Below are positions 14,953 through 27,025 of a stretch of DNA of 50,706 nt, piece after piece. How positions within the stretch are numbered: position 1 is the first letter of the stretch; every line of letters starts with the position of its first letter. The stretch covers positions 353,647-404,352 of the forward strand of contig NW_005434598.1 of NCBI RefSeq assembly GCF_000315625.1. Reading direction: 5' to 3'. Source of the stretch: Guillardia theta CCMP2712 (taxonomy: Eukaryota; Cryptophyceae; Pyrenomonadales; Geminigeraceae). Below the pieces are notes generated by a model that made no database searches, was not told where the DNA came from, and saw nothing but the letters and a program-made list of their open reading frames with translations. The position numbers and the translations under genes were made by a program.

Positions 14953-15404
14953 GTCAAGTAGTCACGGTCTCCTTCCGAAGTCCTTTCATAGTCAGTCATT
15001 CATAAACGTTCAAGAAACTGACATCGTTAGTAGTCTTTGTCATACTCTCATTCTCACTTCCTTCTTGAGTTCCCCTTGTTCATGACCGCTGCTCGTGTCA
15101 TGCAATAGCTTGAGCGTCAGCCTCTGTCGGACGGTCGCCATGATCGTCCGACTCGGGCGTTGTCAGTGGCTCATAACCTTCCAAACAAGGGCTCCTCCCA
15201 TCAGGCCCTCATCCCCGCTCTTGTCCGTTAATTTGATGTTTTTTTTCAAACCCCGAGGCGTCATGTTCGGACCCTGCAGGAGTGAGGAAGGAGAGGAGAA
15301 GAGAACAAGGAGGAGGAGGAGCCGAAAGATGTTGAGGAACTAGATCGAAGAAGATCTCTGCGTTGTTCATCAAGGAGGTAGCTTTACATCTTGCTTCCTC
15401 CAAG
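14953..15404. other. Intergenic region after the dynein gene
   Basis: No coding exon can be supported here. It holds the dynein 3' flank and a purine-rich stretch (15276-15330, gaggaggag-type). I see no clear polyadenylation signal. Confidence 0.5.
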
Positions 15405-17875
15405 ATGAATCCATCGGTAAGCATGAAACCCTTCTCTGCTTCAAAGTTTGAGATTGAAACTCAACTGCCAACAGCTCTCTCGTGATGAAAACCTTCAAGT
15501 GCAGCAAAGAAAGCATACTCTACCTGTTGTGTTGTGGAATGGTAGTCCTACGAGTTCTAAGGGTACCGTCAACACCGCGCACGTCGAAAGCTCTATAACA
15601 CAACATAACGAGGAAATAGGCAGAGACAAGCCAAGCCATCGCCCTCAGAGGTGTATCATGTGTCACTGTGAAAATCTTGAGCGCTGATGAATGTCTTCAA
15701 GATCGGGCGCGGGCTCCTCTTCTTCGAACTCCATACCATGTCAGCACCTTGAACTTCTCTGCGATACCTGTGACGTTTGTTCAGTCATTGGTTTATTTGC
15801 GTGCGGCATGAGCAACGCACTTGACGTTCTCTTCACATCTGGTGCCCTGGACATCATGAAAGTTGCCTCTGATTTCTGACCGTTTCGTTCAAACCGAAAA
15901 GCTGTTTTCAACGTCTACTTCTTCGGGATCGAAGCTCAAGGTCTCCATAGTCGATCTCAGTTCTGCTCTGACCTGTCGTCTTTCTCCCGACAGAGTCAAC
16001 TCCACACCTGAGGTAGTTGAGTCGCCTTGTGATGCTCGCACTGGGTTCAATCCCTCACAGGGGCTTGTGGTGGGCCCACCTCACCCTTTCTGCTGTCGCT
16101 GTCTTGTCTGGTGAGCAGCCAGGGATCATGACGCGATATGCTTGCCTGACGTGCGTCAGGATTCCTCACCTTCGCATACCTTGCATGCAGACGGAGAACT
16201 CGCAAGGGTATGTTTTGATGTTGCGCTCTCACTAGCAGCTCCTCTGCCTCACTGGGGCTATGATCGGAAGATGCGTGTAACGATGCGTTCAGTGTGGTTT
16301 TGCTCTTTCTCCTGCGTCGTTCTCGCGTCTCTTGGACTTTTCGTGGTGAGACTTGCGGAGTTGAGGGACAAATCGACAACATTGAACAGGTCGAGCTGTT
16401 GATGTACTGGACGATCATCCATGCAAGTTTCGAAGGTGTTCTGAATCAGCTGATTCCAAGATTGATGACAAGCGGTTGACGTGCAGAAGTTCGTGCCACC
16501 CTCAGAGCGTTGACAATCTTCACGCGCCTGATGACGATGATCACTTGCGTCAAAGAAGTCGAAGTGAGCTCCAGAGATTCTTCTACTTGAGTCACCCGCA
16601 TTGCAGCTGCGCAGAGAGGCGTGTAAGCAAGACAGACCTCTTAGACCGTTTTCCACAGGTTCTCTGACAGATCGTGCTTCTCGCCACGCTCGAGTAACAA
16701 CTTTACAGCTGTCACCAACACTTCTCGCTTGAGGACGCCTTCTCCTCCTGCTTCCTCTCTTCCTCCCACAAGCAAGCTAGTGTACGAAATGATAACGTGT
16801 CATTGTTTCATGAGTTGTTGCTTCTCTTTCATCGGCTTTACTGACTATTGCTCTGCTTACAGAGAGCCAGTGAGACCGGCTGCAATGAGCGTGACTGCAA
16901 GGTACACGATAGGGAGACTGTGATGGAGAATGATACAACGGTCAGTGCAAAGTTGTTTCTCGACGGTCAGACGAAGGAACCGAAGGATTCGCTGGTGCTG
17001 CTTGAAACGTCTTGTATCTTCTTGACCCTGTCCCTTCTGCTGCCTCTCAGTCACCGGGAAAGATCCCCAGCCTGTGGCAACCTCCGTCAGAAGACCAATC
17101 GACAGGTCAGCCCGACTTGATCTCTTGACTTCCTCAGCTCTTCCCTTAGCAAAGTCGTCTCTCCTGCGCGAAGATGACTTGGCCAAGACTCTCAGTGATG
17201 AGACTCGCGCTGGTTCCCCATGGCTGACAAGTTGACAGACGTGACATCAACGATGCCCAGCAGAGTCAATGCGGCGCCGTCGACCAGGTCCTGCAGGCCC
17301 TTCACCATCGCCCCTCACTTTGTGAAGCAGAGGAACGAGCCCCTTGTACTCGGAATCCAAGGCGACAGATGGCGGGAGCTCAGTGCCTCTCGCCAGGGAT
17401 ATCAACTACATGGAAGGGATTCAGGCGTTCGACAACTACATCCAGTCGGCGAAGTTGGAGTACGAGCAGTACCAGACGGCACTGGAGAGAGACAAGGAGC
17501 TCAACATGTCGAGACAGATTGACTTGAACATCTACGACTCTCAGGAGGATCAGGTGACTCGCAACTTTCTCCTTCCTCCCCTCTCCCTTTCGTCTCATCC
17601 CCCCTCCTCCAGGGTTCCTTCTATTCCGAGCTTCCTCTTGCTCCAGCTACGAGCTCGTCGACTCCAGCTGCCAGGTGCTCGTCGGGTCAAGTCGTTTGTT
17701 TCATGTCAACCATCGTGACAGGCCGCAGCTTATGGAGCCCCAGCAGGGGATCACCAACAACGAAAACAACAGATCTTCGGCTGCCTCTGAGAGGCTCCAC
17801 TCGCACAGGATCAAGAGGAATCTCCGCATGGCCCATCAGTACGAGTTGCCAATCGACGCCATTTTCCAGCTCTGA
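15405..17875 (+). CDS. Unresolved multi-exon gene, 3' exons clear, function unknown
   Basis: Only the 3' end is well supported. An exon ending at 17553 is helical and charged (NYIQSAKLEYEQYQTALERD, then IDLNIYDSQEDQ). Intron 17554-17612 leads to exon 17613-17674 (GSFYSELPLAPATSS). Intron 17675-17721 leads to the last exon 17722-17875, which ends in HQYELPIDAIFQL and a stop. All phases agree. Upstream, a helical exon lies near 16486-16563 (VRATLRALTIFTRLM) before a GTGAGC donor, and another around 16390-16480 (VELLMYWTIIHASFEG). A possible start is ATG 15405 (MNPSVSMKPFSASKFEIE). I could not connect these segments without in-frame stops, so the 5' half may contain microexons or belong to another gene. 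I recognise no family. It ends 55 bp from the stop of the convergent NEK-like gene. Confidence 0.4.
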
Positions 17876-17930
17876 GTGAGTGAAGCGAGACACGACAAAC
17901 GAGTCTCGTCTGATCGGGGACTCGGTGGGT

Positions 17931-20900
17931 TCAATACTTCATTTGATACTTCTTCCACAGACTCGAAAGGTCGTCGTTTGTCCTCTCTCCCGACTTGCTT
18001 CCCCCAGCTGCCGCTAGTGACGCGTGGAGTCCACTCCGAACTCTCTCCAGCTCGCTCAGAACGTCCGACGTGTTGGCATCCAACGCACGCGGCCTGCTCG
18101 AGTTTGCTCCCGTCATGTCCCGGGCAGCATCAAACGTTCGATCTCCGGGCTCAGCTCGTAAGACCCCCGGGGTCTGCTGCCCATACGTCATGCGCCGACT
18201 GGCCGAGTCGAAGGAGCTTCCGATGCGACTGCTGACGACGGGGCTTTGACTGTACGATGAGAAACGGTTTCGTTCAGACTCGAGGTTCGCCAGGATCGTT
18301 TGAAAGTCTGAAGGCATCGGCTGCTGCCCCTCAGTCTTGGCGCCGGTCATGGTCGACTTCAAGTACTCATAAGCAGGCGACGACCTCGCACTCTGCTGGG
18401 GCGTCCCAAAGTCATCTTTGACTTGATTCCTGACAAGGCGACAAGAGTCAGGAGGAGGAGGAGGAGGGAAAGAAACCTACGTTCTCTTCACGTCGTCGGC
18501 GAAGGATGGCGGCATAGGAGGTAAGGAGCTTCGGCTGCTGTATTCGACTTCATCTGCTCCGCCTCGGAAGCGAGTGGAGTGGTAGGAAGGGCTGAAGTTC
18601 ATCTGGGGGTACGGGGGCAGCACAGCCTCTCGCCTGCTCTCCTCCTGCTTGCTGGACTGCGAGAACTTCATGTCGTAGAGGTCTTCTTGAGTTCGAGTTG
18701 ACAACTCAGCGACACTGGGCACGTTGCTGTGCCCGTAGAGCAGACCAGAATAGTTGTGAGAGAGCAAGGAGAACGGCTTCTGCGCTGGAGGCGATGGCTC
18801 GTCCGCTGAGTCGGAGGCGCTCCTCGTGATTCTTCCTTCGGCAATGCCCTCCCATACACCCGTCACAACATTCTGGACTTTTTCGCGTTTGCCTCCGTCT
18901 TGTGTTTGTCTTTCGGAGACACTCGTCTTTGCAATCTGAGGGTTTGGTTGATTCTCTCCTATGTTCGTTGTGAAAGAGAAAATCGCCGCGTTGACATTTG
19001 GATTGTATGGTAGATCGTGATTGACTAGTGCACCTGAAACCGTCACGCTCACTCAATCACTAAGCAACTCGATGTTTTTAAAAAAAGATTGAAGGAAGAA
19101 AAGAAAAACATTTTACCTCTAGGAGATGCTTCATAAACGGCATCTCTGTGACCCCTTCTATCAGAAACCTGACTTCAGATTCGCAACTTTACCTTGTCCC
19201 GATCTCTTTTGAAATGTGCATCTATTGTAAACAAAAAATGAAGTCAGGATCAGAATGGCAGAAGAAACCTCAAGAAATTGATGTTGAGTACCCTGAATGG
19301 TATGTCCTTGGATGGTTGATTCGACAAGGTAGAGGGCTGTTCAACACGAGTGTGATACAACATGATGCCAACAACCAAGCTTACCAACTCTTGCTGCATC
19401 ATTGTATTGCTGTCGATTTTCTCAACCTTCTGAACGCTGTTGTCAACCAGCACCTGATTTGAATCAGTTCAAGAAAGTAACATCGCAAGCTGACCTTATA
19501 AGAAACATCAGTCTCTGGACTTTCTTTCCAGGCATTCGACAGAGAATCTTCTTGTCCGCTGCTCTGCCCTTGTTGATCTATTGCCGTTCCTTCGATATGT
19601 TTTCTTTCGACTTGTTCAACCTTGCTGCTAGCTTTGACCTTCTCCGTCTCCTCGACTTCATTTTGAGTTTCACCTTGCACATATTGTTGTATGCCTTGGT
19701 TTGTTGAATCGGACTGTCGTGCTGCAGTGGCTTCTGACGGCTGTTTGTGCACATTCTCATCACTTTGACCTTTGTCTGCATCAGGTCGCACATCAGGCTC
19801 TTTCTTCTGTTTTGTCTCTTCCTCCATCATCAGCTGCTGCCGCTTCTGCTCGTGGAACAAGAGCACGGGCTTGGTTGTGTCAGACCTGTCTTGACGCGTC
19901 TTGTCGTTAGGAGATCGTAAGGTAGTGGTGCTGGTGCTGGTGCTGGTGCTGGTGCTGGTGCTGGTGCTTTTGGGACTATCGAGCTTACTGCTATTTTCAA
20001 CGACATCCGGTGTGTTTTTGGCTTCAGCCACCGGTTTCGACGAGGCTGCTCTTGATGCTGCTTGAACTTTATCATCGTCTTTCAAAGGTTGTTCCATTGA
20101 TTTATCTGGTGGTTTGCTGCTTCGTGGCAATTCTTCTTTCAGACTTGTTTCTGATAGCTTCGAATCAGATGGTTGACTGTGACTGTCACTTTCCTTGGCT
20201 TTGAGTTTGGAAGGAGACAGTTCATGTGTGCTCGACTCTTGTCTAATGCCAGCATCGACTCCACCGTTGGGTTTCGGTTCGGCTGGGAGCTCAGAGGCTG
20301 GCGGTTGCTTGAGGTTGGACTTGAGCTCGGGTCTGCTTTCAGGCTGCCCTTGTTCATCCTCCATCCGCTTGTCGCTCTCCGATGTGTCTTCCACGTACTC
20401 GGGGATCGCAAAGTGCTCCAGCTCTTGTTGCTTCAGAGGCTCCTGCTGCCTGCAGGCAAGCAGCATCAGAGCGGTACCAGAGGCTTATCGTTACCTTGGT
20501 GTTTCAACTCTAGCAGGGTTGCTCTGACTCCTCCCTCGGTGATCTGCAAGGCGTTGGATCAGAGACTTGACATGCGTCAGCTCAGCAGGAACGCACCAGC
20601 ATTGGGAAGAAAGGTAGGAGGGGTGGAGATGACAAAGTTAGGGAAGAACTGTCGGATGCACATGCTTTGTTCTTCATATTGTTTGCGTGTCTCAGCCAGC
20701 CGTTTGTCATACCACTGAATGGCGTTGAAGAAGTCGTACTGTATGACTTGAGATGCTAGATATGGAGTAGCAAGCTTGACCTGATTGACAATGGTTAGAA
20801 GAAGAGCAGCAGCAACATCCAAAGTTTGTTGTCGTACAATCAAAGCTTGAGAAGAAGGCCTGTTAGAAGGATTTTCAGATAAGCAGGCTCGGCAGATGTC

Positions 20901-22297
20901 TTGTATATTTTTCGAATAGGATTGAGGAATCTGACGGTATACGTGTTAAGAATCGAATGAAACATGGTTAGCAGCGAAACTAGTGGGTAATTACCCATTC
21001 GAACCATATTCGTTTATCTTTCTCATAGGTCGGGTGATTCAAGGTGAGGAGCTCGAAAAGTACACATCCTAAAGACCATATGTCCGCCTTGTTTGAGTAG
21101 TCTTGCTTGTTATAAACTTCAGGAGCCATGTACCTGAGCAATCCAACGTTTTATCATAGAAATTCAACCATAGGTGTGAAAACCGTTTCGTGCCGACTCT
21201 TTTTTCAAGCTCTGGTGCCACAGTCTGTGTTGTTTGACCTGCAACTTGATTTGTTGTGAGTGAGATGTTTTGCTGAGCTCAAGGGCGACCATTACCAGCA
21301 TCCAATACTTTTGAGATGCCGAAATCGCCCACTTTCACCGTCCTGCCATCGGCCATGAGGAAGATGTTGGAGGGCTTGATGTCTCGGTGGATGACTTGCT
21401 CTTGGTGGGCGTAGTCGAGAGCCTCGCAGACCTGACGCACAAGACTGACGGCAAGCAGACACAAGACTGACGGCAAGCAGACACAAGACTGACGGCAAGC
21501 AGACACAAGACTGACGGCAAGCAGACACAAGACTGACGGCAAGCAGACACAAGACTGACGGCAAGCAGACACAAGACTGACGGCAAGCAGACACAAGACT
21601 GACGGCAAGCAGACACAAGACTGACGGCAAGCAGACACAAGACTGACGGCAAGCAGACACAAGACTGACGGCAAGCAGACACAAGACTGACGCCAAGCAG
21701 ACAGCCCTGCCAGCCATACCTGAATCAACCACAGCGTGATGATCTCCTCGTTAATGTGTTGCTTGGCACCCCTTGCCTTGATCTTTCCACGCCAAGCAAG
21801 CGTTAACGTATTGAATCATCCTCAACAGATCATGATCTTACAATTTCGTTTCGCAGATCTCCTCCATCAGCATAATCCATAACAATACACAGCTGATTGT
21901 TGCCTACGATAGTCATTAGAACTTCAATGCAGCCTTGGAAAATCACTCACTAGTGTAAAAATCGCACATCTCGATGATGTTACGATGTTTTAGATGCATC
22001 ATAACACGAATTTCTTGCACTTTCAGATTGTTTTCTCTTAGATTATCAACTACCTAAAATTCCAATGTCAACTGGACTTTGTTTTGGGCAATCACTCAGT
22101 CGTGAGATCAAGTAGGTCGTTAGAAGAGCGTCAGCCACAACGCACGGGCGAACAAGAGAGGACCATGATGTCTCTGGCATCTAGAGCTTCACCTTCACGA
22201 CGTAAGTCTTCTTGTCTCGTCGTCCTTCTGTCAGGTACACAGTCCCAAAGCTTCCCTTCCCCAGCTCCTGCTTCGCCCGGTACCGCTGCAGCACCAT
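17931..22297 (-). CDS. NEK (NIMA-related)-like Ser/Thr protein kinase with long disordered tail, 14 exons
   Basis: Exons in transcript order: 22297-22193, 22053-21951, 21903-21842, 21776-21720, 21431-21296, 21238-21184, 21133-20995, 20930-20597, 20543-20495, 20449-19495, 19453-19385, 19168-19117, 19033-18481 and 18429-17931. Every junction is GT-AG and in phase, giving 1055 residues. The kinase core has the Gly-loop GKGSFG (13-18), Lys35 in VVKV, a helix-C Glu near 49, HRDIKPSN (124-131), DFG (145-147) and MAPE (175-178), so it should be active. The fold and motif style are NEK-like; these kinases act in cilia and the cell cycle. From about residue 345 the protein is Ser/Glu/Lys-rich and disordered, with a Ser-Thr run encoded at about 19925-19970. 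The 216-nt intron 19169-19384 is unusually long and may hide an exon. ATG 22297 is a conservative start; an acceptor-like site just upstream allows a further 5' exon. Confidence 0.85.
21439..21702 (-). repeat. 22-bp minisatellite, 12 copies, inside an intron of the NEK-like gene
   Basis: Twelve head-to-tail copies of acaagactgacggcaagcag plus ac (+ strand). The copies are identical except for one G-to-C change in the copy nearest the intron donor. The array lies wholly inside the intron 21719-21432, whose remaining sequence is only 24 nt. On the sense strand each unit is pyrimidine-rich and contains a CCGTCAG acceptor-like string. No frame of the sense strand contains a stop. There are no spacers, so it is not a CRISPR-like array. 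Confidence 0.95.
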
Positions 22298-22735
22298 CTT
22301 CACCGCCTACAATACACCCCCACCCTTTCAATGCTTACCCCCACCCCTCATATAAATCACAACCCCATGCAAAATTATCTTCTGACCCCCATTTTTCCCA
22401 TAATATCGGGTCAATTTACCACCCTACAATCCGAACCACCACTGCCGTCGACACCCCTAACCCCCTGGTTGCCAGGAATAACTATGACCCCTGGTGCCGA
22501 GCGCAAGACCGTGTCAATGGGTGGGGTGGGTGAACGGCTCGGCGTCGGGCGGACGTTCCGAACTCGGAAGTTCAGACCCGCGGGCCCGCCGGGCCATCCG
22601 GCAATGTGGTGGGAAATGGGTGGGTAGGATGAAGTAATTAGGTGGGTAGGGTAGTCATCAGGGGTCCTTTGAAGCTTGTATGACTGGTCGATATAGGGGT
22701 GGGGTGAGTAGGTCGGGAGGGCCGCCTCAGAATGT
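22298..22735. other. C-run/G-run patch upstream of the NEK-like gene
   Basis: Short runs of ACCCC(C)ACCC alternate with GGGT(GGG) over about 400 bp, directly 5' of the kinase start on the minus strand. The sequence is similar in texture to the patches at 425-600, 27520-27660 and 30495-30873. No coding exon is evident: the open frames on both strands are rich in Pro, Thr and Gly and resemble no family. A promoter-associated repeat is possible, but only position supports it. Confidence 0.45.
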
Positions 22736-22785
22736 TGCAACGGCAGAAGAGCATGAGAGAATCAGTGGATGATGAACGCGACAAG

Positions 22786-23127
22786 AAGAGATGAAGCGAG
22801 GAGAAGATGAAGCGAGGAGAAGATGAAGCGAGGAGGACATGAAGCGAGGAGGACATGAAGCGAGGAGAAGATGAAGCGAGGAGGACATGAAGCGAGGAGG
22901 ACATGAAGCGAGGAGGACATGAAGCGAGGAGGACATGAAGCGAGGAGGAGGAGAAGCGAGGAGGAGATGAAGCGAGGAGGAGATGAAGCGAGGAGGACAT
23001 GAAGCGAGGAGGAGGAGAAGCGAGGAGGAGATGAAGCGAGGAGGACATGAAGCGAGGAGGAGGAGAAGCGAGGAGGAGATGAAGCGAGGAGGAGATGAAG
23101 CGAGGAGGAGATGAAGCGAGGAGGAGG
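22786..23127. repeat. 16-bp minisatellite (gaagcgaggaggacat and variants)
   Basis: About 21 copies of a 16-bp purine-rich unit. Variants swap the last positions between aga, gaca, gaga and agat. Since 16 is not a multiple of three, three units give a 16-residue peptide repeat in each open minus-strand frame. These open frames are by-products of the repeat. It is intergenic between the NEK-like gene and the coiled-coil gene as far as I can tell. Confidence 0.9.
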
Positions 23128-23919
23128 CAAGAACGCTCAGGACAGGGCTCAGGAGACGCTTTGCTTGGTGAACTTGAGATTAGAAGGAAGATAACGAGTC
23201 GTAAAGCATGTAAAGCGAAGGTTGTGAAATCGCAGAGAGGCAGACGAGAGAGAGAGCGCAACTAACGGACAGATGTGTGGGATTATGGCATGACAGGCTG
23301 CCCAGGGCCGCATGGAAAAGAGGCAGCTTCATCTCAGCCTAGTGTGATGCATCAGCATAGAATGTTTCAGGATCTATGATAGTGACCGATGATCGTCAAT
23401 TTGTTCTCCAAGAAAGCTAAGAGGTGGCTCAACCCTGGCAACGTGTACCCAACACTTAGCATGTGCTGCAGGCCCAAGAGCGGCTCGTCTGCTGGACGCT
23501 CAAGCTCAGGAAAGCGAGAGGAGGAGAGGTCAGGGCCCTCATTGCACGCATGGCTGCATGAGCGCAGAGGTTGCAGGCGGTCGAGGAGCTGCCGAGGGTC
23601 TCACATGCCCGACAGGCGTCGCTCTCCGCCCCTCCTCAGCCAGGCCTGCAAACACTGCCGGCCTTGACGAGCTGCCGTCCCTCCAGCCCAGTCACGGGCC
23701 CCGACAAGTTTCGAGCGTGACGAGCCGAGGAGAAGATTGGCGGCCGCAGAGCGCAAGTAGTGCGATGCTGTTGCTGTGGATGGAGGTGACCTCGGCTCCG
23801 TCTGACCTGCTTCTCCTTCTCATGTGCAGGAGCAAGACTGCAGGCGCACTTGGCGCTCGAGCACAAGACTAGAATCACTCTGAGCGGTCGCTTGCTCTGT
23901 CAAGGTTGCCTGAGAGCTC

Positions 23920-26033
23920 ATGCAACGCCTGGCAGATGGGGTCTCGACGCAAGCACAGGGCTTGCCGTTGCAACACGAGGATGAAGAGAAGCTTTGCGAG
24001 AAAGATGGCGACCCAGCACCCGATTCCTCGTCGTCTCCTGACTTCCACGACGTTGCTGTAGACCATGATCAAACCATTCTGTTTGCCAAGAAATCAATCG
24101 TTGAGGCGCAGATTGCCATGAAGGTCCGTATAAGAGTTATGTCATTCCCGAAATTGAATCTTTTTGTTTCATTAGAAGTTCTCAGAAGAAATTTCAAAGG
24201 ACGAAACGGTACCACACTAGATCATGTGAACAATGTCAGGTTGATGATGACCATGCTTGATATCGCAGGTCAACCAAGTATCTGAAGACTCTCTCTACTG
24301 CAAGGTGAGACAGACCTCTACTCCTCACTCAATTTTTGACAGGCAACGCAGGAACTCACTTCACCGTCGAAGTTGAGCCCCACAAGAGGATGGACGTCTC
24401 CTTTTCCCTCCACCCCCACCTCGTTTCAAGCTGTCATGGCGCAGACGAACGTTGAGAAAGATGTAGTGCGGTTGCGGGACAAAGACAAGAAGGCCGGCAA
24501 GTTCAGTTCGTTGGAGAAGCTTGCGAGTAGGAAGAGCAACAAGATGAGAGTCGATGCTCTTCACAAGTGTATCAAAGCCATCGAGAAGCTGTCTGTCGCC
24601 TTGGATCGCGAGTCGGCTCAAAACAAGGTCAGGCATGACGCCTGCCCATGTCATCCCTATGACACTGTGAGCAAACAGACTCTTGTCAAAGTGTTGTCGT
24701 CATGCGGTCTCCCTAAGGAGAATGAGCCTCCCCGCCACTATCTTGACCAGTCAGCCTCATGGCGAGGTAGAAGTGCCGCAGCACGAGCGTCCTACGTGGC
24801 AAACATGGTGCCAGGAGCAGAGCTCAAGGTCCCGTCGCGAGTGCCATGTGCGAGCATGACCAGCGGCAGGTGCTCAAGACTATGCCGCAAGATTGGCTGC
24901 AATCGATGGAGAAGGTCATCGCACTGAAGCTTGTCAACGCTCAGGTGGTAGGAGAGGCTGCCATGGAGCCCTCACTGTTGCTTGTCACAAGCAGCTCACT
25001 GCCGAGCTTGCTGAGCTCGAGAACAAGAGAAGCGAATTTGACCCGCCTGGTGGAGAGGGAGGAGAAGACGGGAGAAGAATGCAGCACCAAGGGGCTTCGA
25101 TACACGCGGCTGCCAAGTGAGTGAAACTCGTGCTGTGCTGTCTCTCTAAGTTGCTTGCAGTCAAGCTTCTTCTCATGACCAAGTGACCTGCTCGGTGACT
25201 TGAACGAGCTGACGATGACGAGCAGGAGAGACGTCTGGATGTCACGAATGAATCAGAGCTCGCCAAGACCATCGCCATCTTTAACGAGAGGGTGAGAGAT
25301 CGCTCGAGAGTCGTCTCTGCTTCTTTTGCAACTGTGTCAAGTTGCTACCGTTGACTCTGGTGTCAGCTGCAAGCCAACTATTCCGAGTTGAGAAAACGAA
25401 TCTACGATCACCAGGCTCCATTGGGCGAGAAAGAGCAACTTGTGCTTGTGGACGAGGTTGAAGCCGTCCGCATGGGAAACTGTTTGACTCTGAGCCCTCT
25501 AGGTTCGCGGTCTCCAGCAGATTCTCTCAGAGGTGAACGCTGCCATGCGCAGCCTGCAGCTGGACAAGAGGTCTGCACCTCCCTTACTGAATCACGTGAC
25601 ATCCTTGCTCAAGGTCGAGAGCTTCAGCAGAGGAGGCGGTCAGCTTGCCTGCAGACGTGAACCGTCAGGTCAGCCATGAGCTGCTGGGGCCCTCGCGCCA
25701 TCTGACGGGCTGATTAGCGACCACATGCCGTGGATGTCAAGTCCTATGCCCTGGCGTACGTGGCTAAGGAGGACGAGGAGCTCAACACGCTGGAGGAGCA
25801 GATGGACGAGCTGCTGCAGCTGCTGGAAGAGAAGAGATGTCATGACGGCAGAGGAGAGGAGGCAAACAAGGTACACGAGGGTGGGAAGGAATGAGGGACC
25901 ATGCGTGAGTGTGAGACCGCAGGCGAAGAAAACTCGCAATAGCTTCTCGTCCAACCTTGAGGTGGTAAAGGAGATGGAGGCTCACGAACAGGAGGAGCAG
26001 GCGCCGCTGGCACTAGGGATGTACAATATATGA
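23920..26033 (+). CDS. Coiled-coil protein, multi-exon, function unknown
   Basis: Supported exons: end of an exon at 24123 (AKKSIVEAQIAMK), 24176-24208, 24269-24304, 24343-24627 (DVVRLRDKDKKAGKFSSLEK), 24679 onward, an exon ending 24944 (MPQDWLQSMEKVIALKLVNA), 24992-25116 (QLTAELAELENKRSEFD), a 22-nt microexon 25161-25182, 25226-25291 (ERRLDVTNESELAKTIAIF), 25367 onward (LQANYSELRKRIYDHQ), then VRGLQQILSEVNAAMRSLQL near 25503-25570. A strongly heptad-like exon follows near 25720-25840 (EELNTLEEQMDELLQLLEE). The last exon ends MYNI at 26033. The product looks like an elongated coiled coil, possibly cytoskeletal or ciliary, but I recognise no family. The 5' end is uncertain: 23920 is the first Met of the open exon, and earlier exons in 23389-23900 are possible. 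It is convergent with the glutaredoxin, 29 bp between stop codons. Confidence 0.55.
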
Positions 26034-26062
26034 TGCTACATGGCATGCCGGCTTAGGGCCCT

Positions 26063-26294
26063 TCACTTGAGAGCTCCCGCGTCACTGAGGAGCTGCTTGA
26101 GCTCTCCATTCTGATGCATCTCCATCATGATGTCGCAGCCTCCCACAAACTCGCCGTTGACAAACAGCTGAGGGATCGTTGGCCATGCACTGCAGGACAG
26201 AACGAATCAGCTGGAGAAAGAGAAAGAGGAAGCAAGTAGTGACAAAAGGAGGAACACAGTGGTGAGAAGAAGAGAGAGAGAGAAGAGGAGAGAG

Positions 26295-26331
<37 letters not shown>

Positions 26332-27025
26332 CTTACGAGAACTGCTTCACTCCTTCCCTCACTTCCATGTCTTCCAGCACGTTGAATGCGCCATATTGAG
26401 TCCTGTGAAAGTCGAGGATCTGCACAGCCTTATTGCTGAAGCCGCACATGGGGAAGTCGGGCGTTCCCTGCCACGAAGTCAAAAGAGAGGAGAGGAAACA
26501 GTCTAAGAGTGAGGAGAGGATGAGAAACGAAGTACAAGGAGAAGTTGATAGCAAACGATTGAGGTGAAGGAGAGGAGGAGAAAGGAGGTGATCGATCCGA
26601 GGGAGACTCAAAGAAGAGGAGCATGGGGATGAGCCAAGTGAGGAGCAGCAATTGAGGAGCAGTTCTTCCTCCCTCGCTACTCCCTCACATAGAGAGATCA
26701 GGGAGAGAAGAGAGCGGTTCACCTTCATGAAGAGAACCACTTTGCGCGACGAGACCAGGTTCTTGATCTCTGCCTGCACGTTTCTGCCCTCACTGGCTGC
26801 CGGAGCCTTGGCTTTAGGCGCAAAGTCCGAGTCGCTTCCTTCGCTCCCCACGGTAGCGAATGACCGAGCAATCGCAACAGACTTGGGCCCGGCAGCTGCT
26901 GGCCCCCAGGCCCTCAGCGCGGGATGGCGACCAGAGCGAAGCGGTCGAGCCCTGACAGCAGCCAGGGAGATTGATCTGGAGCACAAAAATAAGAAAAGAA
27001 GGGAGGACGGAGAGGATGAACACAT
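26063..27025 (-). CDS. Monothiol glutaredoxin (CGFS type) with N-terminal targeting sequence
   Basis: Iron-sulphur cluster carrier of the Grx5/GRXS family. Exons 27025-26723, 26467-26337 and 26189-26063 join in phase to 186 residues. The Grx domain starts near residue 80 ([19 protein letters not shown]). It has the signature [12 protein letters not shown] with Cys109, then the TIPQLF cis-proline motif and the GGCDI glutathione-binding loop. These are all the residues expected of a cluster-binding CGFS protein. The first 75 or so residues are rich in Arg, Ala and Ser after a hydrophobic start (SLLFLFL). They could be a mitochondrial presequence or, in an alga with complex plastids, a bipartite plastid leader. 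The start Met is uncertain because an acceptor-like CTCCAG lies just inside the frame. The first intron is 255 nt. Confidence 0.88.
26265..26330. repeat. (GA)n / (CT)n microsatellite in a glutaredoxin intron
   Basis: A run of GA repeats, interrupted by gaggaga units, lies in the second intron (26190-26336) of the glutaredoxin gene. It reads as CT on the sense strand and starts a few bases after the donor. Confidence 0.9.

Noticed and set aside
21279-21732. Minus-strand proteins of 115-149 residues rich in Cys and Leu
   Set aside because: They come from reading the 22-bp intronic minisatellite. Only the last part ([10 protein letters not shown] onward) is a kinase exon.
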